Assembly (NCBI GenBank): GCA_946481475.1
Contig: CAMLOB010000035.1
Location: 1-13,689 of the forward strand
DNA length: 13,689 bases
Origin: an uncultured Chlorobiota bacterium
GTDB lineage: Bacteria > Bacteroidota > Kapaibacteriia > OLB7
Direction of reading: 5' to 3'
In this document: positions 1-7,165 of the stretch, piece after piece
Layout of the letters: every line of letters starts with the position of its first letter
How positions within the stretch are numbered: the first letter of the stretch is position 1
Made by a program: the position numbers and the translations under genes
The notes under the pieces: model-generated
Told to the model about the DNA's origin: nothing
Seen by the model: only the letters and a program-made list of their open reading frames with translations
Databases searched by the model: none

Positions 1-2
1 CC

Positions 3-1181
3 CTGACGCCCTTCCCCGCTCCACTGAATTCCGAATACTGGGACTGCGACGGATTCCTGACAAGCGACGGCAAGGCGATGCTCTTCGCAAGCGATCGTCC
101 CGGAGGAGTGGGTCCCTACCAGAAGAAGGATATTCTCTTCCGGGGAGAACGGTGGGGGAACGTCGATATCTGGGTCAGCCTGAAGACCGATACCGGGTGG
201 AGCCGACCGATCAATCTCGGCTCCTCGATTAACACTCCCTGGGCCGAACGGAGTCCGTTTCTGCATCCGGACGGACGGACGCTCTACTTCTGTTCGAGCG
301 GACATCCGGGACTCGGCAAGCTGGATATTTTCGTCTCGAAGCGACTTCGGGAAGATTCCTGGACCGAGTGGAGCGAGCCGGTAAATCTGGGGAGGGCGAT
401 CAACGGCGTCGGGTCGGACTGGGGATACCGGGTGAATACTGCCGGAACCACCGCCTATTTTGCCGCCGAAAATCTCCCCGGCAGTCATGGTATGAGTGAT
501 ATCTACGCGCACGAACTTCCCCAGGCCCTTCGTCCGCTGCAGGTTGCCACGATCCGCGGCACGGTCACCAGCGACAAGGGAGATCCGTTGCAGGCCCAGA
601 TCAAGTGGGAGGATCTTTCCACCGGAAAAGTGGTGGGAGAGTTGAACTCCGATCTGGAGACCGGCGAGTTCTTCATCACGCTCCCGCTGGGGAAGAACTA
701 CGGGTACTATGCCGATAAAGAGGGCTACTATCCGGTCGCGCGGAACATCGATCTCAGGGAGACCGAGAGCGGCGTCGACATTGAAGTAAATATCGTGCTG
801 ACGCCGATCGAGCAGATCGCCGAGGAAGGGGCGTCGATTCGCCTGAACAACATCTTCTTCGACGTCAACAAGGCGACGCTGAAGGAGGAATCGAAGGCGG
901 AGCTGGATCGGTTTGCAAAGCTGCTGGAGAGGTTCCCGAATTCGAAGATCGAGATCTCCGGTCACACCGACAGCACCGCATCGGCCACCTATAACAAGGA
1001 TCTTTCCCAGCGTCGTGCCCAGTCGGTGGTGGACTATCTGATCTCCAAAGGCTTCCAGCGCAAGAACTTTGTGGCGGTGGGATACGGCGAGGAAGTTCCG
1101 GTAGCGGACAACGGCACCGAAGCCGGGCGGGCGCTGAACCGTCGGGTCGAGTTCCGGTTCCTGAAGAAGGAGGAACTGTAG
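3..1181 (+). CDS. PD40-repeat / OmpA-C envelope protein, 5' partial
   Basis: Probable outer-membrane-associated protein that anchors to peptidoglycan. The frame is open to the window edge, so the start lies upstream; the first visible Met (base 78) is internal, because in-frame residues before it (PLNSEYWDCDGFLTSDGKA) already fit a PD40/WD40-like propeller repeat. Counting from that Met, PD40-type blades are seen near residues 1-5, 60-90 and 112-145 (LYFCSS..KLDIFVSK, DWGYRVN..DIYAHELP). A carboxypeptidase-regulatory-like beta domain follows at about 158-222. An OmpA C-terminal domain fills about 253-365, with HTD (D298) and LSQRRA (R313), the residues that bind diaminopimelate in this family. 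This PD40-CarbReg-OmpA layout is common in Bacteroidota and relatives, often near T9SS or gliding genes. A short stem (GACCG/CGGTC, 1194-1208) follows the stop. The domain call is firm; the specific role is unknown. Confidence 0.9.
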   Translation: MTPFPAPLNSEYWDCDGFLTSDGKAMLFASDRPGGVGPYQKKDILFRGERWGNVDIWVSLKTDTGWSRPINLGSSINTPWAERSPFLHPDGRTLYFCSSGHPGLGKLDIFVSKRLREDSWTEWSEPVNLGRAINGVGSDWGYRVNTAGTTAYFAAENLPGSHGMSDIYAHELPQALRPLQVATIRGTVTSDKGDPLQAQIKWEDLSTGKVVGELNSDLETGEFFITLPLGKNYGYYADKEGYYPVARNIDLRETESGVDIEVNIVLTPIEQIAEEGASIRLNNIFFDVNKATLKEESKAELDRFAKLLERFPNSKIEISGHTDSTASATYNKDLSQRRAQSVVDYLISKGFQRKNFVAVGYGEEVPVADNGTEAGRALNRRVEFRFLKKEEL

Positions 1182-1264
1182 GGTTCGCGCGCAGACCGGG
1201 TATCGGTCCGAAAGAACAGGAAGAGCCGAGAGGGGGCGCATCTCCTCGCACACCATCGATCAGC

Positions 1265-1939
1265 ATGATTCAACCGCCGCAACCGGACCAACTGAAGTTG
1301 AGTGAGATTTTCTTCTCGATCCAGGGAGAGGGGACGCGGGCCGGAATGCCCTGCATCTTCGTCCGGCTTCACGGTTGCGGACTCCGGTGCTCCTGGTGCG
1401 ACACGCCTTACGCTCTGAGCCACAGAGAAGGGGGAGAGTGGAAGAGTTTTGCGGAGATTCGTCGCGAGATCGCCCGCTATCCCTCCCGCTTCGTCGAGTT
1501 CACCGGAGGGGAGCCGCTGGAACAGCCTGCGGTCCATTCCCTGATAACCGAACTTCTCGACGAAGGCTACACAGTTGCAGTGGAGACCGGAGGACATATC
1601 GACATCTCCGTCTGCGATCCCCGCCTGATCCGCATCGTCGACTTCAAGGCTCCCGGCTCCGACATGACGAAGCGGAATCGCTATGAGAATATCGAACATC
1701 TCGGCAAGCTGGACGAAGTCAAATTCGTTTGTGCCTCGCTTGAGGATTACGAGTGGGCGAAGGGACTGATCCTGAAACACGATCTGAGCAACCGCGTCGC
1801 CGCCCTCCTGATCTCCCCGGTCTTCGGTCGGGTGGAACCTCTTGCACTTGTCGAGGCGATCCTCCGCGACGGACTCGACGTCCGCTTCCAGCTCCAGCTT
1901 CACAAGTTTATCTGGGAGCCGGATGCGCGGGGGGTGTAG
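1265..1939 (+). CDS. queE: 7-carboxy-7-deazaguanine synthase QueE (radical SAM)
   Basis: Converts 6-carboxy-5,6,7,8-tetrahydropterin to 7-carboxy-7-deazaguanine, the ring-contraction step of preQ0/queuosine synthesis, using a [4Fe-4S] cluster, SAM and Mg2+ in the cytosol. At 224 residues it has normal QueE length. The N-terminus has the family signature FFSIQGEGTRAG (16-27), then the cluster motif C38-GLR-C42-SW-C45-DTPYAL. TGGEPL at 80-85 is the SAM-binding GGE motif. The C-terminus has QLQLHKFIW, typical of QueE. The start at 1265 is the first Met before the signature; no Shine-Dalgarno is evident, which is usual in FCB bacteria. It begins 83 nt after the OmpA gene and may share its transcript. 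The partners queC, queD and queF are not in the window. A long antisense frame across it is a by-product of GC-rich codons. Confidence 0.93.
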   Translation: MIQPPQPDQLKLSEIFFSIQGEGTRAGMPCIFVRLHGCGLRCSWCDTPYALSHREGGEWKSFAEIRREIARYPSRFVEFTGGEPLEQPAVHSLITELLDEGYTVAVETGGHIDISVCDPRLIRIVDFKAPGSDMTKRNRYENIEHLGKLDEVKFVCASLEDYEWAKGLILKHDLSNRVAALLISPVFGRVEPLALVEAILRDGLDVRFQLQLHKFIWEPDARGV

Positions 1940-1940
1940 G

Positions 1941-2001
1941 GGGCGAAAGGGTACGAGGGGACATCCGGGGAGAGTCCGCACGGTGACGCCCGTTCTCTTT
2001 T
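1941..2001 (+). terminator. Possible weak terminator after queE
   Basis: GGGCG (1941-1945) can pair with CGCCC (1987-1991), with an inner GGAC/GTCC pair (1959-1962/1974-1977). A pyrimidine-rich tract (TTCTCTTTTCT) begins two bases after the outer stem. The 41-nt loop makes this weak; it is offered only as a possible transcript end before the next operon. Confidence 0.25.
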
Positions 2002-2059
2002 CTACAAGACAACCCGCTCTGCAAACGTCATCCGACCACGCTTTTCACCCGTATACTCG

Positions 2060-2139
2060 AATTCCGTCGGAGTGCAGCCGCTGTAACTGCGGCGGGAGGT
2101 GAGGGGTAAGACGTAGCGGCCGGAGAAGAGGATTCCGGC
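2060..2139 (+). promoter_or_regulatory. Structured 5' leader of the lipoprotein/barrel operon, possibly riboswitch-like
   Basis: Two perfect hairpins lie in the 236-nt gap before the lipoprotein gene. One is GCCGC (2077-2081)/GCGGC (2089-2093) with loop TGTAACT. The other is GCCGGA (2119-2124)/TCCGGC (2134-2139) with a 9-nt loop, ending 36 nt before the start codon. The stretch AATTCCG..GGAGTGCAGCCGCTGTAA (2060-2086) resembles the central part of cobalamin riboswitches (AAUCC..CUG..CCGC.ACUGUAA). The canonical GGGAA..GGUG block and the downstream B12-box-like kissing-loop segment are not seen in recognisable form. The structure is visible; the riboswitch identity is only a guess. Confidence 0.25.
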
Positions 2140-2175
2140 TGTTGTTTACACGGACCAGCAATAATTCAGTTTGAT

Positions 2176-2955
2176 ATGACAGTACGGATTCCCGAAGGAC
2201 TCTTTCCGCTCGTCGGAGCATTCCTTTTTCTTCTCATCACGCTTGTCGGTTGCGACCACCAGCCGCCGGCTCCGAGCAACGATCCGCAGGCGATCCCGTT
2301 CGATCTCGTCCTTCCATTCGAGCTGACCGGAGGGGATTATTATGCGGTTGCCGGCGTCAAGTCGGAGGAACAGGTCTCGCAGGTCGGGGATTCGCTGGAG
2401 GAGGTGACCGTCCGGAGGTTCTACGCGGAGTTCCTTGCGGCCAATGACGGACCGGTCGACTTCGATGTCTATATCAACACCACAAAACTGGCACGCCACC
2501 GCGACGGCGATACGCTCAGGCTCCGCTCCACTTTTGATACCAGCGTCGTCAGCGGCGATCAGGTCTGGCATCTGCGCGAACCGGGAGAGGAGCGCTTCGA
2601 TATCGGTCGCTTTATTCTCCCGTCGGTCAGTTTGCTGGACACGATCGGTCCGTTCAACGGACTGCGCGAGACGAAGGGGACGCTCCGTTCGGACACGGCC
2701 CTGACGATCCGCTGGCAGCCGTCGACGACCGGCGGGAATATCCGTATCGAATGGCGCGCCCCCAAGACGACGATCGTGCGGGATGCCTTCGACTTTTCGG
2801 GGAACTATGTGATCCCCGCTGAAGTCATGGAAAATCTTCGGGGGACCGGCACGGTGATCATCACCCGCTACCGGTCGATCTCCGAAACTTTCGACGGCAA
2901 GACGGTCGTCGGTCTTCGCATGGCGCAGCGAACATACGAGGTGGCCGTGCAATGA
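2176..2955 (+). CDS. Putative lipoprotein, unknown function
   Basis: A 259-residue exported protein I do not recognise. The N-terminus is a lipoprotein signal: a short charged segment, a hydrophobic core at about 9-24 and lipobox LVGC with C26 as the lipidated cysteine. A proline-rich linker follows (DHQPPAPSNDP). The mature part looks all-beta, with alternating hydrophobic strands. Its last third (GNIRIEWRAP...GNYVIPAEVMENLRG-TGTVIITRYR) looks like a beta-sandwich. The start at 2176 is chosen because the signal peptide begins there; no Shine-Dalgarno precedes it. The stop overlaps the next gene's start (ATGA, 2952-2955), so the pair is probably translationally coupled. Likely membrane-anchored on the periplasmic or surface side, working with the barrel encoded next. 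The antisense frame here lacks any recognisable motif. Confidence 0.82.
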   Translation: MTVRIPEGLFPLVGAFLFLLITLVGCDHQPPAPSNDPQAIPFDLVLPFELTGGDYYAVAGVKSEEQVSQVGDSLEEVTVRRFYAEFLAANDGPVDFDVYINTTKLARHRDGDTLRLRSTFDTSVVSGDQVWHLREPGEERFDIGRFILPSVSLLDTIGPFNGLRETKGTLRSDTALTIRWQPSTTGGNIRIEWRAPKTTIVRDAFDFSGNYVIPAEVMENLRGTGTVIITRYRSISETFDGKTVVGLRMAQRTYEVAVQ

Positions 2956-3851
2956 ACGTCCGCTTCTTCCCGCCGCTCCTTCTCTTTGTTTTTTTGTCTG
3001 TTGTGGAGTCTCTGCAGGCTGGTGGAGGAGCGTGGGTCAGAACGAAATCGGGATACTACTTCAAACTGGGCTTTACCTCCCTTACCGCCGAAAGCGAGTA
3101 CGGCTTCAACGGCGAGAACCGTCCGCTTTTCACCGACACGACTCGCTTTGCCAACGGTACGATCGGCATCAGCAACCTGACGCTCTACAGCGAATACGGC
3201 ATCACCGACTGGCTCACCAGCGTGATCTCCACGCAGTACACCGTCGTGGTCCGCGAAGCCGACATTATCGAGCGGGGAATGGAAGGGCTGGTGCAGGCCG
3301 AGGGGGCCAGCGGGTTGGGGGATGTCTGGATCGGTGGCCGAGTCAATCTTCTGCCGAAGGACTGGAAGGTGGCCGGAGCCGCTACTCTGAGTTGGAAAAT
3401 CCCGACCGGGTCTCCATACAAGGAGGTCCCTCTCGGAACCGGTGTCCCCGACTACGAAGGATCCCTTGCATTCGGTACCGGATTCCCGGTCGGTGGCGGG
3501 AGGTTCGGCTATGTGCAGGCAGGGGGAGGTTACCGGCTTCGCAACAAGGCCGAGAACGAATATCTCTGGCAGATCGAAGGAGGCGTCGGTCTGCTTCCGA
3601 CGCTCGGTTTGCAGGCCGTGCTGGACGGCATCCATTCCACCGCCGACTTCAGCAAGGGGGCGGAGAATTCCGAAAATCCTCTCGTCTTCAATCAACTGGT
3701 CGGCAATCAATCCTTTACCCGCTTCAGTGGCGGACTTGTCTATTCCATCTCTGATGAAATGGAGATGAACCTGCTCTACGCCACCACTCTCTCCGGCATG
3801 AACACGCTGAATGCCGGAGCTCTCTCCATCGGCGTGGCGTGGAAACGCTGA
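2952..3851 (+). CDS. Outer-membrane beta-barrel protein, unknown substrate
   Basis: A 299-residue protein with a Sec signal peptide (hydrophobic core about 7-19, likely cleavage after LQA, residue 23). The mature part is rich in Gly/aromatic amphipathic strands: YYFKLGFTSLTAESEYGF, NLTLYSEYGITDWLT, FGYVQAGGGYRLR, SGGLVYSISDEMEMNLLYATTL. This is the pattern of a transporter-type barrel similar to the MetA-like/DUF outer-membrane families common in Bacteroidota and Chlorobi. The exact family is not assignable by eye. The C-terminus ends IGVAWKR, not the proteobacterial terminal-Phe signal. It begins inside the lipoprotein stop codon (ATGA) with a weak GAGGTGG upstream, so the two are one operon. 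The pair may form a lipoprotein-plus-barrel complex at the outer membrane. The longer antisense frame covering the same DNA is rejected because the signal peptide and strand pattern are on this strand. Confidence 0.8.
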   Translation: MNVRFFPPLLLFVFLSVVESLQAGGGAWVRTKSGYYFKLGFTSLTAESEYGFNGENRPLFTDTTRFANGTIGISNLTLYSEYGITDWLTSVISTQYTVVVREADIIERGMEGLVQAEGASGLGDVWIGGRVNLLPKDWKVAGAATLSWKIPTGSPYKEVPLGTGVPDYEGSLAFGTGFPVGGGRFGYVQAGGGYRLRNKAENEYLWQIEGGVGLLPTLGLQAVLDGIHSTADFSKGAENSENPLVFNQLVGNQSFTRFSGGLVYSISDEMEMNLLYATTLSGMNTLNAGALSIGVAWKR

Positions 3852-3935
3852 CTCTCTTCCCATTTGATTCCTGCGATATCCTCTCCTCCTTTCCCGACGG
3901 AAGGAACGAAACCCCGGGTCTTCATGTTTTTGAAG

Positions 3936-4025
3936 GCGGAAGGATTACCGGACCGTGGAACGGTCGTTGTGCTTCCGCAGGCATCCCCCGGCTGTCCCGT
4001 CTTCCGGCAATCCGGGTAGCCCTGC
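3936..4025 (+). other. Structured intergenic segment with nested stems
   Basis: The 268-nt gap between the barrel gene and the BrkB-like gene contains GCGGAAG (3936-3942)/CTTCCGC (3972-3978), enclosing GACCGT (3951-3956)/ACGGTC (3960-3965) on a GGA loop. Next, GCAGG (3977-3981) can pair with CCTGC (4021-4025), enclosing CCGG-CAAT-CCGG (4004-4015). There is no T-tract, so it is not a clear Rho-independent terminator. It could be a leader element, a transcript 3' structure or a small RNA. No open frame with coding character was accepted here. Confidence 0.35.
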
Positions 4026-4119
4026 TTCCAACACATATTCGGAGAACGTAACGGAAATCCGTACCGGTCGATCGGCTTCCCCGACCGCCGGAACGGAAGA
4101 TCCGATTGCGGAGAAGAGG

Positions 4120-5094
4120 ATGAAGGAACGAGCGAAGATTCTATGGGCATATATCCGGCAGACCTTCAGGGAGTTCGGCAATGACGGAGGGACGAGTATG
4201 GCTGCGGCCATCGCCTACTACACGATCTTTGCCCTCCCCCCACTTCTTGTTCTTGTGGTTGTGGTCACCGGTCTGATCGTCGATCCGCACGACGTTCGGG
4301 AGCTCCTTGCCGGAGAGATCGGCGGGCTGACCGGGTCTGTGGGGCAGGAGGAGATCGGGCAGATGATCGATCTGGCGCGGGAGCAGGCCACCGGGAAGGG
4401 AATCGGAGCGATTGTCGGCGGTGTTGTCCTGCTGATGGGGGCTGCCGGTGCATTCATTGAACTGCAGGATGCGCTGAACCGGGCCTGGGGGGTGATGCCC
4501 GATCCGGAACAGGGGGGAGTCAAAAGCTTCCTCCTCAAACGCTTCCTTTCGCTCGGTATGGTTCTCGGTGTCGTCTTCCTGCTCCTCGTCTCCCTGATCG
4601 TCAGCACATTCATCTCCGCTTTGGGTGAGTGGATCGAACAGATCATTCCCGGCCTGTCGGTCGGTGTGCTATGGCTGATCGATCTTGCCCTTTCCCTGCT
4701 CATCATCGGCTTTCTGATCGGGGGGATCTTCAAGGTCCTCCCCGATGCCGAACTCTCCTGGAACGATGTCCGTGCCGGTACGATCGTGACTGCGGTTCTC
4801 TTTCTGATCGGAAAGTTCGCCATCGGCTTCTACCTGGGGCGGAGTGATGTCGGATCAGTCTTCGGAGCGGCCGGATCGCTGGCTGTCCTCCTGACCTGGA
4901 TCTACTATTCGGCAATCATCTTCCTGCTGGGGGCGGAGTTTACCCAGGTCTGGGTGCAGCAGCACGGACGGCAGATCCTTCCGGAACCGGGGGCTGTGAA
5001 AGTCAGAAAGGTTCTGCATGTGCGTCGCAGGAAAGCCTCGGGAAGAGAAGAAGAGGAAACCATTCCGGCAGATTCAGTAGAGGAGGATGCGTGA
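4120..5094 (+). CDS. YihY/virulence factor BrkB family membrane protein
   Basis: Integral inner-membrane protein of the YihY/BrkB (UPF0761) family, whose biochemical role is not settled. The diagnostic N-terminal segment is present: FGNDGGTSMAAAIAYYTIFALPPLLVL, followed by about five more hydrophobic helices, including GMVLGVVFLLLVSLIVSTFI, LLIIGFLIGGIFKVLPDAELSW and SLAVLLTWIYYSAIIFLLGAEFTQ. The tail after VWVQQHG is charged and Glu-rich. I place the start at 4120 (324 residues): GGAG lies 7-8 nt upstream, and residues from here fit the family. Starting at an earlier in-frame ATG (3955) would add 55 low-complexity residues that lie on a structured, non-coding stretch. Its stop overlaps the next gene's GTG start by 4 nt (GTGA), so it is co-translated with the FAD oxidoreductase. 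Confidence 0.9.
   Translation: MKERAKILWAYIRQTFREFGNDGGTSMAAAIAYYTIFALPPLLVLVVVVTGLIVDPHDVRELLAGEIGGLTGSVGQEEIGQMIDLAREQATGKGIGAIVGGVVLLMGAAGAFIELQDALNRAWGVMPDPEQGGVKSFLLKRFLSLGMVLGVVFLLLVSLIVSTFISALGEWIEQIIPGLSVGVLWLIDLALSLLIIGFLIGGIFKVLPDAELSWNDVRAGTIVTAVLFLIGKFAIGFYLGRSDVGSVFGAAGSLAVLLTWIYYSAIIFLLGAEFTQVWVQQHGRQILPEPGAVKVRKVLHVRRRKASGREEEETIPADSVEEDA
5081..5086 (+). promoter_or_regulatory. Strong Shine-Dalgarno AGGAGG for the GTG-start oxidoreductase
   Basis: A perfect AGGAGG inside the end of the BrkB-like gene lies 4 nt before the GTG at 5091. It supports GTG as the start, since no in-frame ATG is near. The ATG at 5087 is in another frame and abuts the site. Confidence 0.6.
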
Positions 5095-6242
5095 AGTCGG
5101 ATCAGTGGAAAGATCGAGCCGCAGGAGAGGTCGGCATCCTTATCGTCGGTGGCGGACCGATCGGTCTGGAGCTTGCCGCGGCGCTGGAGCGGTCGGGACT
5201 GTCCTATGTGCTGCTTGAGGCCGGGGGGATCGGGAACACCATCTGCGGATGGCCCCGCAACACCCATTTCTACAGTGCGCCGGAACGTGTGGCGATTGCC
5301 GGCATTCCGTTCCATTCCATCGACCAGAAATCGCCGACCGGTGAGGAATATCTCGCCTATCTCCGGAGCGTTGTCGAGGGGTGCGACCTGAACGTGCGGG
5401 TCTGCCGGAAGGTGCGGCACATCCGTTCGGACGATGGGAGCTTTGCGGTGACGGCCGATCTGCTTTCCGGAGGAGAGGAGATCTGGCGATGTGCGAACGT
5501 TGTTCTTGCCACCGGCGGGATGGCGATGCCGAACCGGCTGGATATTCCGGGGGATGACCTCCCCCACGTCTCCTACCGGTTTGTCGATCCCCACCTCTAC
5601 TTCCGTCGTTCGCTTCTTGTAATCGGGGGAGGAAATTCCGCGCTCGAAGTCGCCCTGCGTTCGTGGCGGGCCGGAGCCCGGGTCACGATCAGCTACCGCC
5701 GCGATGCGTTCGATCCCTCACGCTCGAAACCGGACCTTGCGCCGGAGGTGGAGATGCTGATCGGCAAGGGGGAGATCGGATTCCTGCCGCGAACCTCACC
5801 GGTGGAAATCACCCGCGATGCCGTCGTCCTTGCCGATACCGATGAAGAGGGGGAGAAGATCGAGGGAAGGACCAGAAGCGTGCCGACCGATGCGGTGCAT
5901 TTCGCCACCGGTTACCGGGCCGATATGTCCCTGTTCAGAGATGCCGGCGTGGAACTGCTGGGAGAGGGGGAACGACCGGAATTCGATCCCGACACGATGC
6001 AGACCAACGTCCCCGGCCTCTACGTCGCCGGAACGGCCGCCGCCGGAACCCAGACCAGCTATGAACTGTTTATCGAGACCTGCCATCATCACGTGGAGAA
6101 AATTGTCCGCGCCATCGGCGGCGGAACCGACATCCGGACCGGGAGTGTGCCGGAGCGGAACTATGACTTCACGCTCCGGGATCTCTATGGGTTGAATGTC
6201 GGAGGGCGACGGGACAGAGCCGGAGAGGCAGGGGATCAATGA
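5091..6242 (+). CDS. YpdA-like FAD/NAD(P)-dependent oxidoreductase
   Basis: Two-dinucleotide-fold flavoprotein related to YpdA (putative bacillithiol-disulfide reductase) and thioredoxin-reductase-like enzymes. The FAD fold is at 15-45 (ILIVGGGPIGLELAA..YVLLEAG). ATGG lies at 140-143 and the NAD(P) fold at 174-195 (SLLVIGGGNSALEVAL). A C-terminal FAD segment is NVPGLYVAGTAAAGTQTSYELFIET. WPRNTHFYSAPERVAIAGIPF (54-74) matches the YpdA-type sequence after the first fold. The conserved Cys of characterised YpdA in GGGPCG is Ile here (I24), and no CxxC of thioredoxin-reductase type is seen. Disulfide reduction by the known mechanism is therefore doubtful. Length is 383 residues, somewhat longer than the usual 320-340, with an extended tail. 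It starts with GTG after a strong AGGAGG and overlaps the BrkB-like gene. Confidence 0.85.
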   Translation: MKSDQWKDRAAGEVGILIVGGGPIGLELAAALERSGLSYVLLEAGGIGNTICGWPRNTHFYSAPERVAIAGIPFHSIDQKSPTGEEYLAYLRSVVEGCDLNVRVCRKVRHIRSDDGSFAVTADLLSGGEEIWRCANVVLATGGMAMPNRLDIPGDDLPHVSYRFVDPHLYFRRSLLVIGGGNSALEVALRSWRAGARVTISYRRDAFDPSRSKPDLAPEVEMLIGKGEIGFLPRTSPVEITRDAVVLADTDEEGEKIEGRTRSVPTDAVHFATGYRADMSLFRDAGVELLGEGERPEFDPDTMQTNVPGLYVAGTAAAGTQTSYELFIETCHHHVEKIVRAIGGGTDIRTGSVPERNYDFTLRDLYGLNVGGRRDRAGEAGDQ

Positions 6243-6282
6243 AACGTTGATTCAATCATGATGAGTACTATCGGAGGACGGT

Positions 6283-7140
6283 ATGGCCGAGCAACAATTC
6301 CCGAAACAGCATCAGAACAAGCAGCCGGGGGAACGGTCCGAAATGGACCCGAAGCCGAAGACGCTGAATCCGGACTATAAGGGGAGCGGCAAATTGAAAG
6401 GAGAGGGGGCGCTGATTACCGGCGGAGACAGCGGCATCGGACGTGCCGTTGCGCTGGCGTTCGCCCGGGAAGGGGCCGACATCGCGATCATCTATCTGGA
6501 AGAAGATGAGGATGCGGCCGAAACGAAGCGGCTGGTGGAGAAACAGGGGAGTCGATGCATTGTGATTCCGGGAGATGTGGGAGAGGAGCGCTTCGCACGA
6601 AAAGCGGTTGACCGTGTGATCGACGAGTTCGGCCGACTCGACGTTCTGGTCAACAATGCAGCCGAACAGCATCCGAAGAAGTCGATTGCCGATATCGACG
6701 CCGATCAGATCGAGCGGACGTTTCGCACCAACGTCTTTGCGATGTTCTATTTCGTCAAGGCGGCTCTGGACGAACTGAAGAAGCGGAAGGGACGGATCAT
6801 CAACACAACGTCGGTGACCGCCTACAGGGGGAGTCCCGGTCTGCTGGACTACTCGGCCAGCAAGGGGGCCGTCACCGCGTTCACCCGGTCGCTCTCCGGC
6901 AATCTGGTCGACGACGGCATCCGGGTAAATGCCGTGGCGCCGGGACCGATCTGGACGCCGCTGATCCCCTCGACGTTCGACGAGGAGAAGGTGGCAAGCT
7001 TCGGCGGGGATACGCCGATGGAACGGGCCGGACAACCGTTCGAAGTTGCCCCCGCATTTGTGTATCTTGCCTCGAACGATTCGTCCTATGTCACCGGACA
7101 GGTGATCCACGTCAACGGCGGGGAGATCATCAACGGATAG
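6283..7140 (+). CDS. SDR-family oxidoreductase (general-stress type)
   Basis: Classical short-chain dehydrogenase/reductase of 285 residues. The cofactor motif is TGGDSGIG (46-53). NNAAEQ sits at 124-129, Asn150 in TNVF, catalytic Ser near 177 (TTSVTAY) and Tyr190-xxx-Lys194 (YSASK), so the tetrad is complete. The C-terminal GGEIING is typical. A roughly 35-residue polar N-terminal extension (MAEQQFPKQHQNKQPGERSEMDPKPK) before the fold matches the subgroup that includes Bacillus general-stress dehydrogenases such as YhdF/YhxC/GS39. The natural substrate of that subgroup is not well known. The start is fixed by GGAGG at 6273-6277, 5 nt before the ATG. The gene lies 40 nt after the YpdA-like gene and 25 nt before the next, suggesting a shared transcript. 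The class is certain; the substrate is not predicted. Confidence 0.93.
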   Translation: MAEQQFPKQHQNKQPGERSEMDPKPKTLNPDYKGSGKLKGEGALITGGDSGIGRAVALAFAREGADIAIIYLEEDEDAAETKRLVEKQGSRCIVIPGDVGEERFARKAVDRVIDEFGRLDVLVNNAAEQHPKKSIADIDADQIERTFRTNVFAMFYFVKAALDELKKRKGRIINTTSVTAYRGSPGLLDYSASKGAVTAFTRSLSGNLVDDGIRVNAVAPGPIWTPLIPSTFDEEKVASFGGDTPMERAGQPFEVAPAFVYLASNDSSYVTGQVIHVNGGEIING

Positions 7141-7165
7141 CGCAACGCCATAACCGGGAGGAGAG

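Noticed and set aside
1034..1981. Long antisense open frame (315 codons) across queE and the OmpA 3' end
   Set aside because: The plus strand has clear QueE and OmpA motifs; the antisense protein has no recognisable domain, and such frames are common opposite GC-rich genes.
2095..2120. Possible TPP riboswitch (GGGGTAAGACGTAGCG resembles its 3' conserved segment)
   Set aside because: The required CTGAGA block and the GAACCTGATC-type segment are absent.
2146..3863. Two antisense open frames (268 and 331 codons) covering the lipoprotein and barrel genes
   Set aside because: They are as long as or longer than the plus-strand genes, but only the plus strand shows a lipobox, signal peptides, beta-strand pattern and an ATGA coupling.
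3955..4119. Upstream in-frame start for the BrkB-like gene
   Set aside because: The extra 55 residues are low-complexity Ser/Pro/Gly-rich, lie on nested inverted repeats, and the ATG at 4120 has a Shine-Dalgarno and the family N-terminus.
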